Shown here: piece after piece, positions 54,940-63,137 of the stretch
Numbering within the stretch: position 1 is the stretch's first letter
Layout of the letters: every line of letters starts with the position of its first letter
Assembly: GCA_910578825.1 (NCBI GenBank)
Contig: CAJTSB010000002.1
Span: 1-64,000 of the forward strand
DNA length: 64,000 nucleotides
Reading direction: 5' to 3'
Source of the DNA: an uncultured Lachnospiraceae bacterium
Lineage (GTDB): Bacteria; Bacillota; Clostridia; Lachnospirales; Lachnospiraceae
Made by a program: the position numbers and the translations under genes
The notes under the pieces: model-generated
Told to the model about the DNA's origin: nothing
The model's input: only the letters and a program-made list of their open reading frames with translations
Database searches by the model: none

Positions 54940-56088
54940 CTAAATTCCAAAGATTGCCATAAACACACCTGCTGCTACGGCTGTACCGATAACGCCGGCA
55001 ACATTGGGTCCCATCGCATGCATGAGCAGGAAGTTCGTCGGATCTTCATCCGCTCCGACTTTCTGGGATACACGTGCAGCCATCGGCACTGCGGACACAC
55101 CGGCAGAACCAATCAGCGGATTAATCTTGCCTCCGGTAAGCTTGCACAACAGTTTACCAAACAAGGTTCCTGCTGCGGTACCGAACATAAATGCAATCAA
55201 GCCAAGTGCTACAATTTTTAATGTTGTGATATTCAAAAATGCCTCTGCGCTGGTCGTCGCACCTACGGATGTTCCGAGCAAAATAACCACAATGTACATC
55301 ATGGCATTGGAAGCCGTCTCAGACAACTGACGTACCACGCCGGATTCACGGAACAGGTTACCAAGCATCAGCATACCTACCAACGGAGCCGTGGTCGGAA
55401 GAATGATACACACAACCGATGTAACCACAATCGGGAATAAAATCTTTTCCAGTTTGGATACCGGCCTTAAATTCTCCATCTTGATGGCACGTTCTTTTTT
55501 CGATGTAAAGAGTTTCATAATCGGCGGCTGAATAATCGGCACTAACGCCATATAGGAATACGCCGCCACCGCAATCGGTCCCATAAGTCCGGTCTGTCCC
55601 AGTTTTCCTGCAAGGAAGATAGAAGTAGGTCCGTCCGCTCCACCGATGATGGATACGGCTGCCGCTGCCTTATCGTTAAATCCAAGCAAAATCGCCATGA
55701 AATATGCTCCAAAAATACCAAACTGTGCTGCTGCGCCCAACAGGAAACTGATGGGATTCGCAATCAGTGGACCGAAGTCTGTCATCGCTCCTACACCCAT
55801 GAAAATCAGGGACGGAAGGATGGACCATTCATCCAGAGAATAGAAATAATAAAGTAAACCACCTACGCCATTGCTGGTCTCTTCCGGAGAAGCGATAATA
55901 TCGGGATAGATATTTACCAGCAGCATACCAAACGCAATCGGAACCAGTAACAGGGGTTCAAATCCTTTCTTGATTGCAAGGAAAAGAAAGATGAATGCAA
56001 CTAATATCATTACATAGTTACCCCAGGTCAGGTTGAAAAATGCTGTCTGATGCAGGAGGTTTGATAAAGTTTCTCCTACGTAACTCAT
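54940..56088 (-). CDS. oadB: Na+-translocating decarboxylase beta subunit
   Basis: A 382-residue membrane protein with about nine to eleven hydrophobic segments. [19 protein letters not shown] holds the Asp essential for Na+ transport in OadB/MmdB/Gcd[18 protein letters not shown] and [19 protein letters not shown] are also conserved. It takes CO2 off carboxybiotin and couples this to Na+ export. The gene lies between the biotin protein and the alpha subunit genes. Confidence 0.95.
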   Translation of the reverse strand: MSYVGETLSNLLHQTAFFNLTWGNYVMILVAFIFLFLAIKKGFEPLLLVPIAFGMLLVNIYPDIIASPEETSNGVGGLLYYFYSLDEWSILPSLIFMGVGAMTDFGPLIANPISFLLGAAAQFGIFGAYFMAILLGFNDKAAAAVSIIGGADGPTSIFLAGKLGQTGLMGPIAVAAYSYMALVPIIQPPIMKLFTSKKERAIKMENLRPVSKLEKILFPIVVTSVVCIILPTTAPLVGMLMLGNLFRESGVVRQLSETASNAMMYIVVILLGTSVGATTSAEAFLNITTLKIVALGLIAFMFGTAAGTLFGKLLCKLTGGKINPLIGSAGVSAVPMAARVSQKVGADEDPTNFLLMHAMGPNVAGVIGTAVAAGVFMAIFGI

Positions 56089-56105
56089 ATTTTACCTCCA
56101 AATAA

Positions 56106-56477
56106 TTAGTTGTTCATAGTTGCCAGTAATGCGCCTGCTTCTACTGCCTGACCTGCACTCACATCAATGCTTGCCACAGTTCCGTCTTCCGGAGCAACAA
56201 CAGGCGTCTCCATCTTCATAACTTCCAATACCAGAATCGTATCGCCGCGTTTTACAGCGTCGCCAGCCTTCTTGTCAATGCTGAATACCTTACCGGCTGC
56301 GCCTGCCTCAATCTTTACGCTTCCTGCGCCGCCTGCTGCGGGTGCCGGAGCTGCTGCCGGTGCGGGTGCCGGAGCCGCTGCTCTTACCGGAGCTGCTGCC
56401 GGCGCTGCGCCAGCGCCGTTTTCTTCTACAGTAACATCATAAACGTTTCCATTAACAGTAATTGTATAGCTTTTCAT
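56106..56477 (-). CDS. Biotin carrier protein of the decarboxylase
   Basis: A 123-residue protein. A short N-terminal beta region (YTITVNGNVYDVTVEE) is followed by an Ala/Pro-rich flexible linker (about 22-48) and a biotinyl domain. The attachment Lys is in VLEVMKMETPV (about residue 89). It shuttles CO2 between the carboxyltransferase and the membrane beta subunit. It precedes the beta subunit gene by 17 bases. Confidence 0.95.
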   Translation of the reverse strand: MKSYTITVNGNVYDVTVEENGAGAAPAAAPVRAAAPAPAPAAAPAPAAGGAGSVKIEAGAAGKVFSIDKKAGDAVKRGDTILVLEVMKMETPVVAPEDGTVASIDVSAGQAVEAGALLATMNN

Positions 56478-56546
56478 TTTCGTTTCCTCCTGAATATTTT
56501 ATTAAGGTATCGGCACGCGCCGCTTCGCGTCACCTGCCAAATCGTC

Positions 56547-56582
56547 GGAAGGCATTCCAGAAATGCTTCGCATTTGCCTTCC
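56547..56582 (-). other. Structured intergenic hairpin inside the decarboxylase operon
   Basis: GGAAGGCA (56547-56554) pairs with TGCCTTCC (56575-56582), and inside it AAATGC (56561-56566) pairs with GCATTT (56570-56575) around TTC. A second small GCG/CGC-rich hairpin lies near 56516-56530. They occupy the 130-base gap between the gamma-like and biotin genes. No T-run follows, so a processing or stability role is more likely than termination. Confidence 0.5.
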
Positions 56583-56607
56583 TCCTATTGTAACTGTTCT
56601 TTGCCTA

Positions 56608-57390
56608 TTACCTTCTTCTTATGGAACGCACTACAAAATCACTTGTAGAAGTTCCGGTAGATGCTGCAATCGCCGCTGCAATTACGGCTGCCAGTTCCAG
56701 ATCATCCTGTGCTGCTGCCACAGGCGCTGCCGGTGCTGCTGCGGGAGCCGGTGCTGCCGCTGGCGCCGGTGTTGCCTTCTTATTCTCAAGATATGAGAAA
56801 ATCTTAAAACCATAAATAATCAAACTAATCAGTATCAGAACAATGAACACGATTCCCATTCCCATCAAAGTGTTCAATGCGGCGTTCGTCATCTTCTCAC
56901 CCAATGTCTGTACTGCCTCTACGCCAATGTCCTCAAGCTCCATGTTATGATATTTGTATACATAACTGAGGATAACCGGACGGTCTGTAAACGTAATCTC
57001 CTGCTTGCATTCCAATGTCTTGCCGGACTTGGTAATCGTGAAATCACCTAATTCCACGTATTCGCCTGACTGTGCAACTGCTTCATCCCAGCGGATAATC
57101 ATGTTTGCCTGTTGCGTAATGCCGGCAATATCCGTTTCTGATGCAGTGGGAGCAACCGATTTGATATAATTGTTCCTCTCAACATCAGACATATCCTTCA
57201 TGACAGTATATGGCTGTTTCTGCTCGTCTGTCATTTCCAGAAGTGATGTAACAGTTCCCTCACACGTACTCTTCAACTGGTCATAACTGTATCCATTATA
57301 ACTCATTGTGGTAGGATCCGTTTCTCCACATGCTGCCAGCCCAAGTGCGATAAGACACATACTGATTATCAGCAATATTTTCTTTTTCAT
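56608..57390 (-). CDS. OadG-type gamma subunit with lipoprotein-like N-terminus
   Basis: A 260-residue protein from the ATG at 57390, preceded by AAAGGTG. The start (KKKILLIISMCLIALGLAAC) is a lipoprotein signal with lipobox LAAC. A hydrophilic region of about 130 residues follows, then a membrane segment (about 165-185), a Pro/Ala-rich linker and the C-terminal ELAAVIAAAIAASTG and FVVRSIRRR typical of decarboxylase gamma/delta subunits. Ordinary OadG is about 80-130 residues, so the outside domain is an added part. It probably stabilises the Na+ pump in the membrane. Confidence 0.82.
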   Translation of the reverse strand: MKKKILLIISMCLIALGLAACGETDPTTMSYNGYSYDQLKSTCEGTVTSLLEMTDEQKQPYTVMKDMSDVERNNYIKSVAPTASETDIAGITQQANMIIRWDEAVAQSGEYVELGDFTITKSGKTLECKQEITFTDRPVILSYVYKYHNMELEDIGVEAVQTLGEKMTNAALNTLMGMGIVFIVLILISLIIYGFKIFSYLENKKATPAPAAAPAPAAAPAAPVAAAQDDLELAAVIAAAIAASTGTSTSDFVVRSIRRR

Positions 57391-57403
57391 AAACTTCACC
57401 TTT

Positions 57404-58840
57404 CTATTTTGCTGTATGTTTTCTGACCGGCTCGCCCGAACCCTTCGTGTAGAGCATCTCAAATGCTGCTACCGCATACTTCCTGGTATCTTCCGGTGCA
57501 ATAATCAAGTCAACCTGTCCTCTTCTTGCTGCCGTCTGAACGGAAGACTGCAGCTCTTCGTAAGCTTTTGCCTTCTCTGAAATCACATTTGCCGGCTCGC
57601 CGTCATACATAATCTTTGCAGCCTGTCCGGCATCCATCATACCAATCTTGCTTCCATCCCATGCATAAACAAGATCTGCACCGATGGATTTGCTGTTCAT
57701 CATTACATATGCGCTGCCATAAGCATTGCCGATGATGATGTTAACCTTAGGAACCGTTGCTCCTGCAAATGCAGCCGTCATACGTGCCATTGCCTTCGCC
57801 AGGGATTTCTCGGAACACTCTGTCGCGGAAAATCCTTCTACATTTGTTAAAGACAATACCGGAATATCAAACGCATCGCAGAAATTGATGAATTCTGCCG
57901 CCTTATTGCATCCTCTTGCCGTCAAAGCAGCCTCATAGTTCTCTGTCTTCTCTCCACCTTCGCCAAATACAGCCGTGGTATTGGCAACAACGCCAACCGT
58001 TGCTCCATTAAGTTTGATGAATCCGGTTACCATATTTCTGGCAAAATCCTTTTTCGTCTCAATAAACAAATTGCTGTCGGAGATATGTGTCAGAACCAGT
58101 CTTGCGTCTTCCTTACATCCTGCAAGGTTCTCACATACACGGTTCAGATCATCCGTGCACTCGTCTTCCCTGCCGCATTCCGCATTGTTGCCCGGAAGTA
58201 CGCAGATTAACTGACGAATAGCAGAAAGGATTTCCTCTGTCGTTCCAACACCGTCAATGCATCCATTGTTACTGCCCTGATATTCAGCGCTTGCCGTGTC
58301 GCATTTGCCGACATGGTTGCCTTCAATGGCATTCGGGGAATTTACAAACATTCTTCCATTTTCTTTCTCTACATAGGCGAAATCACTCAACGCCGGAACA
58401 ACGGAAAGTCCGCCGCCACATGCGCCAAAAATTGCAGATATCTGCGGAATCACACCGCTTGCTGCCACCTGCTTTGCATAAATCTCGCCAAAACCGTTCA
58501 ATGCATCTACAGACTCCTGTAAACGCATACCTGCACAGTCAATCAGGCCAATGACAGGCGCTCCCATCTTCATTGCCATATCATAGATTGCGGCAATTTT
58601 CTTACTGTGCATCTCACCAATCGTTCCGTTTAATACGGATGCGTCCTGGCTGTACACATACACCAGATTTCCGTCAATCAAACCGTAACCGGTGATAACG
58701 CCGTCCGACGGTGTTTCAGACTGACTCAAATCAAAATCTGTACTTCTTGCAGTTACCAGAGCGCCGATTTCCATGAAACTTTTCTCATCGAGAAGACCGG
58801 CAATTCTCTGTCTTGCTGAGTTGGTAGAATTACTCATCAT
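57404..58840 (-). CDS. Acyl-CoA carboxyltransferase (MmdA/PccB-like) subunit
   Basis: A 478-residue crotonase-fold carboxyltransferase. GVITGYGLIDGNLVYVYSQD, IGLIDCAGMRLQES, SAIFGACGGGLSVVPAL and KVNIIIGNAYGSAYVMMNSK match the carboxyltransferase family. Members move CO2 between an acyl-CoA (methylmalonyl-, malonyl- or glutaconyl-CoA) and biotin. It is a little shorter than MmdA (about 510). GGAGG lies before the double ATG. It is the first gene of the operon, and a consensus-like promoter lies upstream. The acyl-CoA substrate cannot be told by eye. Confidence 0.88.
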   Translation of the reverse strand: MMSNSTNSARQRIAGLLDEKSFMEIGALVTARSTDFDLSQSETPSDGVITGYGLIDGNLVYVYSQDASVLNGTIGEMHSKKIAAIYDMAMKMGAPVIGLIDCAGMRLQESVDALNGFGEIYAKQVAASGVIPQISAIFGACGGGLSVVPALSDFAYVEKENGRMFVNSPNAIEGNHVGKCDTASAEYQGSNNGCIDGVGTTEEILSAIRQLICVLPGNNAECGREDECTDDLNRVCENLAGCKEDARLVLTHISDSNLFIETKKDFARNMVTGFIKLNGATVGVVANTTAVFGEGGEKTENYEAALTARGCNKAAEFINFCDAFDIPVLSLTNVEGFSATECSEKSLAKAMARMTAAFAGATVPKVNIIIGNAYGSAYVMMNSKSIGADLVYAWDGSKIGMMDAGQAAKIMYDGEPANVISEKAKAYEELQSSVQTAARRGQVDLIIAPEDTRKYAVAAFEMLYTKGSGEPVRKHTAK

Positions 58841-58892
58841 TTAAACCTCCATATGTATTTTAAAATTTTTATAAAATTTTCTTCCGAGTGTA

Positions 58893-58921
58893 ATTGTATC
58901 TCTTTTATCACAAATTTTCAA
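58893..58921 (-). promoter_or_regulatory. Promoter of the decarboxylase operon
   Basis: On the minus strand TTGAAA (58916-58921), a 17-base spacer and TACAAT (58893-58898), about 50 bases before the ATG at 58840. Confidence 0.8.
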
Positions 58922-58928
58922 TAGCTAT

Positions 58929-60191
58929 TTAGAGAAAATAAAAATTCTTTTCCATAAAAAAGAGTTTTAGCAGGAAATTCTGATACCAGGAGGGTTCAAG
59001 CTTGCGGACAGATTTACCCGCGCAAACCGGAATTTCCGCAATCTGCCGTTCTCCCAGATAATATCGGATGCTCCCAACCTGTTGTCCTTTCTCAATGGGA
59101 GCTGTCAATCGCTCCGGAATGTCATCTATGATCCGAACCTCCTCATCCGCCCTTTTTAAAATGAGGAGTTCTTTTTCCTCCACCCGCAAAGGTACCGTAA
59201 CATTCTGATAGAGTCTGCCGTTTTCCGGCTCCGCATCGACTGCCATAACCGGTGAAAATTCCCTGCCGTATTCGTAGACATCCGTATTTTTATATTGCTC
59301 CAGCCCGTAATTCATCAACGCCGTCGTATCCGCCCATTTATAACTTTTGTTGTTGGGCCAGCCGCAGGCAAGCAGCGCCACAACGTAAGTCCTGCCCTCC
59401 CGCTCCAGGGCTCCAACGTAACAGTAGCCTGCATTTCCGGTAAATCCGGTCTTTCCGGACAGTGCGCCGTCCATCATCTGAAGGAATGCATTGTGGTTGT
59501 TGCAATTATAGGACTTTGTGCCGGCAACATTTGTAAACTGGTGATTTTGCGTACGGGTAATCTCAAGGAACTGCTCGTTTTTGATGCAATAGCTCATGAT
59601 TTTTGCCAGATCCTGCGCTGTCGTCCCATGTACGCCTCCTTCATTCTGAGCATCCAGACCGTTTGGAGTAATAAAATATGTATCCTCACAGCCAATCTCA
59701 GCTGCCTTCTGATTCATCTTTTTTGCAAACTCCTCTACACTCCCCGCAATATGTTCCGCAATTGCCACCGCCGAATCATTGTGGGATTCCAGCATCAGCG
59801 AGTACAGTAAATCTCTCAGGTAAAATTTATCATCTGTGCGCATGCCAAGCCGGACTTTCGGCATGGAGGCCGCATAACTGCTGATGCTTACCTCATCTTC
59901 CAGATTGCCAAGCTCCAGCGTAAGGATGCAGGTCATGATTTTTGTCGTACTGGCATTCGGCATATGCTCGTAACCGTTCTTTTCATATAACACCCTGCCG
60001 CTCTTTGCATCCATCAGAACCGCCGATTTGGCATACAACGTGATATCCGGCTGCCCTTCTTCGGCCGCCTGTGCCAGACCAGGCAGGCACAGGCTGATAA
60101 ACAGACCAAAAAGCAGGACACATGCTGCAAGTCCTGCCTTTCTTCTGTCGTCATATACTTTTTTTATGCTGCGTAACTTCCATATTCTCAT
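58929..60191 (-). CDS. D-alanyl-D-alanine carboxypeptidase (DacA/DacF type, PBP5 family)
   Basis: A 420-residue low-molecular-weight penicillin-binding protein. A signal peptide (about 18-43, ending LAQAAEE) is followed by the serine peptidase: NASTTKIMTC (SxxK), LESHNDSAVAIAEH (SxN) and LSGKTGFTGNAG (KTG) are all intact. A PBP5-type C-terminal domain follows with an amphipathic tail (SWYQNFLLKLFFMEKNFYFL). It trims the last D-Ala from peptidoglycan stems. It lies 59 bases downstream of scpB. Confidence 0.93.
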   Translation of the reverse strand: MRIWKLRSIKKVYDDRRKAGLAACVLLFGLFISLCLPGLAQAAEEGQPDITLYAKSAVLMDAKSGRVLYEKNGYEHMPNASTTKIMTCILTLELGNLEDEVSISSYAASMPKVRLGMRTDDKFYLRDLLYSLMLESHNDSAVAIAEHIAGSVEEFAKKMNQKAAEIGCEDTYFITPNGLDAQNEGGVHGTTAQDLAKIMSYCIKNEQFLEITRTQNHQFTNVAGTKSYNCNNHNAFLQMMDGALSGKTGFTGNAGYCYVGALEREGRTYVVALLACGWPNNKSYKWADTTALMNYGLEQYKNTDVYEYGREFSPVMAVDAEPENGRLYQNVTVPLRVEEKELLILKRADEEVRIIDDIPERLTAPIEKGQQVGSIRYYLGERQIAEIPVCAGKSVRKLEPSWYQNFLLKLFFMEKNFYFL

Positions 60192-60250
60192 AACAAGGCT
60201 CTCAAATCTGATTTCTCTTCATTATATTGAAAAAGCCTTCGATTTATGTC

Positions 60251-60820
60251 TTACACGTCCATTTTTACGTTCATTTCCTCTTCTGCCTGCTGCCGGAACT
60301 CTTCTAACTGGTCTGCATCCAGCGTCGGAAGTTCCTCAATGGACTGTACGCCAAAACTGCGCAAAAATTCTTCCGTAGTCCCAAACAGAAGCGGACGCCC
60401 CGGAGCGTCAAGCCTGCCCAGTTCACAAACCAGATTATACTCCACCAGCTTGCTCACTGCATGAGCACAGGAAACACCGCGGATTTTTTCAATTTCCAGG
60501 CGGGTAATCGGCTGCTTATACGCAATAATCGACAAGGTCTCCAAAAGGACATCGGTCAGCACATGGCGCTTGGGCTGCCTGGCAATTTTAATCAGGTATT
60601 CATACAGCTCCTTTTTCGTACACATCTGAACGCTGTCCTCAATCTCTATTACCTGGATACCGCGATCCTCACACGCATACCGCTCCATCATCTGATGAAC
60701 CAGCTCTCGCACCTTATCCTTGTCCAGATCCAGCGCCGCGGCCAGCTTTGATATTTCTACGGATTCCCCCATGGTGAAAAGGATTCCTTCTATAATCGCT
60801 TCGTATTGTTCTGAACTCAT
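60251..60820 (-). CDS. scpB: Segregation and condensation protein B
   Basis: A 189-residue winged-helix protein of the Smc-ScpAB condensin complex. EAIIEGILFTMGESVEISKLA, LLETLSIIAYKQPITRLEIEKIRGV and RPLLFGTTEEFLRSFGV are the standard ScpB blocks. It lies 26 bases after scpA in the usual order. Confidence 0.96.
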   Translation of the reverse strand: MSSEQYEAIIEGILFTMGESVEISKLAAALDLDKDKVRELVHQMMERYACEDRGIQVIEIEDSVQMCTKKELYEYLIKIARQPKRHVLTDVLLETLSIIAYKQPITRLEIEKIRGVSCAHAVSKLVEYNLVCELGRLDAPGRPLLFGTTEEFLRSFGVQSIEELPTLDADQLEEFRQQAEEEMNVKMDV

Positions 60821-60846
60821 AGTATCTCCCTTCCATCACGACGGGG

Positions 60847-61593
60847 TTATGCGGCAATTTGGGATTCAATGAAAATATCATCAAAAATACGTTCCTGGGA
60901 AATATGAATCTTTCCAACTTTCATCAATTCTAATATGGATAAAAACGTGACAATAATTTCCATTTTACTGCTCTGTCTCTCCAAAAGACCACGAAAACTG
61001 AACCGGGGATGCGTCATGGCATACTGCTCCAGGTAGCCCATACGCTCCTCTAAGGACACTTCCTCCTTCTCAATCTTGCCAAACCGGGAACGAATCGGGT
61101 CAATCTTGTCCTCCCTTTTGCGCATGACAGATTTAAAGATGTCGTTCAGGCGTCTGAGACTGACGTCCGCCATCAACTCCTGCAAATCCACAGGTTCCTC
61201 ATACTGGCGGACCTCCTTGGGAATTGTGGGTTCCTTGAACATCACCTTTTGCGCGTCTATCTGGCGGTCTTTCAATTCGTAGGACATGCATTTATACATC
61301 TTATACTCGAGAAGCTTCTGCACAAGCTCTGTCCTTGGATCTTCCTCTTCTTCCTCCGTCTCCTCTTTCGGCAGCAGCATTCTGGACTTGATATCCAAAA
61401 GCGTTGCCGCCATCACAAGGAATTCACTGACGATATTCAAATCGCGGCGTTTCATTTCGCTGATGTATTCCATATACTGACTGGTAATCTCCACAATTGG
61501 AATATCATAGATATTTACTTTATTTTTTTCTAACAGGTGCAGGAGTAAATCCAACGGTCCCTCAAACACCTGTAACTTTACTTTCAAATCCAT
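60847..61593 (-). CDS. scpA: Segregation and condensation protein A (kleisin)
   Basis: A 248-residue kleisin that bridges the Smc heads. FEGPLDLLLHLLEKNKVNIYD near the start (FEGPLDLLLHLLEKNKV) and ATLLDIKSRMLLP are diagnostic. The ATG at 61593 has GGGGGAAA about 8 bases upstream; a TTG five codons earlier is possible but overlaps that site. A strong promoter is found at 61626-61654. Confidence 0.95.
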   Translation of the reverse strand: MDLKVKLQVFEGPLDLLLHLLEKNKVNIYDIPIVEITSQYMEYISEMKRRDLNIVSEFLVMAATLLDIKSRMLLPKEETEEEEEDPRTELVQKLLEYKMYKCMSYELKDRQIDAQKVMFKEPTIPKEVRQYEEPVDLQELMADVSLRRLNDIFKSVMRKREDKIDPIRSRFGKIEKEEVSLEERMGYLEQYAMTHPRFSFRGLLERQSSKMEIIVTFLSILELMKVGKIHISQERIFDDIFIESQIAA

Positions 61594-61625
61594 TCCAATT
61601 TCCCCCAAAAATCACACTGCCTACT

Positions 61626-61654
61626 ATTGTAACGGTAACAGGAATTTTTTTCAA
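61626..61654 (-). promoter_or_regulatory. Promoter of scpA-scpB
   Basis: On the minus strand TTGAAA (61649-61654), a 17-base spacer and TACAAT (61626-61631), about 33 bases before the scpA ATG. The boxes are identical to those of the decarboxylase promoter. Confidence 0.8.
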
Positions 61655-61722
61655 GGAAAATTTTCAGATTATCTAATTTAAGATAACCATTTAGCCTATA
61701 TCATACGTTTTACGCCAAATCA

Positions 61723-62589
61723 TTACTCCTGCGGCAGAAATTCGACTGCCAGAAGTTGCGCGCGGTTAAACACTCTTATATGAAACGTATGGGTACCAAG
61801 CCCACGGCTGACAATCACATGGCGTCCATTTATCTCAAATTCTCCGGCATCATATTGGGGAAACAGCGTTATCTGCGGGGAAACCAGGCTCCCAATCCCG
61901 GGAATCCGGATCAACCCGCCGTGGTTATGTCCGCAGAATGTGACATCCGCCCCCCATGCTGCATATTGGGGGGCATACGCCGGGTTATGTGCCAAAAGGA
62001 TTTGAAACAGCTTGGGCTGTTGCAATCTCAAATGTTCCTGCATATACGTATCTTCCATCGGCACAATCCGTCCCTTCTCGTAATAGTCAAGCTCCAATTC
62101 CAGTGCAGACAGCACAACCTGATTGTCCCCTAAGGTTATCCCGCGGCTCTCCGTCTCCATCACCGTCACCCCCAATGCCCGCGCATTCTCCAGATATTGC
62201 AGGAACAGGAGGTGATTTATCCGCTCCGGATCCCTGAGGCGGCTTTCATGATTCCCATAACTGTAATACACCGGAGCAATCTTTACAAGCTGTGCCAATG
62301 TCTCAAGCGCAGTCTCATACGTATCGGCATATTTGCTCACCAGCATATCTCCCGGAATCAGGATTGCTGCCGGGTTTATTTCTTTCACCTTTTCCAGAAG
62401 CCGTTCATTATTCCTGCCATAAGTAAATCCATGTAAATCGGAAATCACGGCGACAGCGACAGGCTTTTGTATTTTCGCAGAACAGATTTGATATCGTGTC
62501 GTCTCAAACCTGCCAAGCTCCCATCTCTGCCATATAATATAAACAAGTATTACAACCAAAATTATTGCCAAAATTATCATATCGTCCAT
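61723..62589 (-). CDS. Membrane-anchored metallophosphoesterase
   Basis: A 288-residue protein with an N-terminal membrane segment (about 4-21) and a calcineurin-type phosphoesterase domain. VISDLHGFTYGRNN (DxH), ILIPGDMLV (GD), YYSYGNHESRL (GNHE) and VTFCGHNHGGLIRIPG (GHxH) are the five metal-binding blocks. It resembles the YkuE/YaeI group, which includes enzymes acting on phospholipid head groups such as UDP-diacylglucosamine-like or undecaprenyl substrates. Substrate is not fixed. It is divergent from the broken carboxypeptidase gene. Confidence 0.9.
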   Translation of the reverse strand: MDDMIILAIILVVILVYIIWQRWELGRFETTRYQICSAKIQKPVAVAVISDLHGFTYGRNNERLLEKVKEINPAAILIPGDMLVSKYADTYETALETLAQLVKIAPVYYSYGNHESRLRDPERINHLLFLQYLENARALGVTVMETESRGITLGDNQVVLSALELELDYYEKGRIVPMEDTYMQEHLRLQQPKLFQILLAHNPAYAPQYAAWGADVTFCGHNHGGLIRIPGIGSLVSPQITLFPQYDAGEFEINGRHVIVSRGLGTHTFHIRVFNRAQLLAVEFLPQE

Positions 62590-62661
62590 GCCCTTTGCTT
62601 ACACTGTAATATATTATCGTGTGCTATATAAAAATATAGCAACATCTCCGGAGGTTATGCT

Positions 62662-63111
62662 ATGCGTTGTATTTTATCATTGCTGTTATCTTTTACCATG
62701 CTGTTTTCATCCCTGTCTTCCGCCTCTGCCTTGCAGTGGACGGAGACAGAAACCGGAACCGAATCTGAGACGAACGCAGCAGACGGTTCCTCCTCCCCGG
62801 CTGCCGGGGAAGTCTCTGTCTCCGCCCCCTCTGCAGTGCTGATGGAGGCGTCCACGGGTCAGGTCATATATGAGAAAGAACCTGACATGTCAAGGCATCC
62901 GGCAAGCATCACCAAAATCATGACCATGATTCTCATCTTTGATGCGTTGCAGGAAGGAAAAATCTCGCTGGATGATACGGTAACTGTCTCAGAATACGCC
63001 GCCAGCATGGGCGGCTCGCAGGTGTTCTTAGAGGCTGGTGAAACGCAGACTGTAGACACCATGCTCAAGTGTATCTCTGTTGCCAGTGCCAATGACGCAT
63101 GTGTCGCATAG
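62662..63111 (+). pseudogene. D-Ala-D-Ala carboxypeptidase gene, truncated at an integration junction
   Basis: The first 149 codons of a PBP5/DacF-type carboxypeptidase. A signal peptide (about 1-24), a Ser/Glu/Thr-rich spacer, SAVLMEASTGQVIYEK, the catalytic HPASITKIMTM (SxxK) and the SxN motif SASANDAC-type block (here VASANDACVA) are intact. The frame then ends at TAG, and KTG and the C-terminal domain are missing (about 250 residues short). GGAGG 7 bases before the ATG shows a proper start. A serine recombinase gene begins 26 bases on, on the other strand. The gene was therefore probably cut by insertion of an element, with its 3' part beyond the window. Confidence 0.85.
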
Positions 63112-63137
63112 CGAAAAGGGAAACATTTCCCAAATGC
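63100..63137. other. Probable attachment-site junction (host gene / element end)
   Basis: Similarity to carboxypeptidases stops at the codons for ACVA (about 63097-63108). The following bases include a GGGAAA-CA-TTTCCC inverted repeat (63118-63131), directly before the recombinase stop at 63138. This is the expected place for attL or attR of an element using a large serine recombinase. The exact crossover cannot be set without the other end. Confidence 0.55.

Noticed and set aside
62623..62640. GCTATAT-AAAA-ATATAGC palindrome as a regulatory site
   Set aside because: It is pure AT-rich promoter-region sequence of low information; no second copy was seen.
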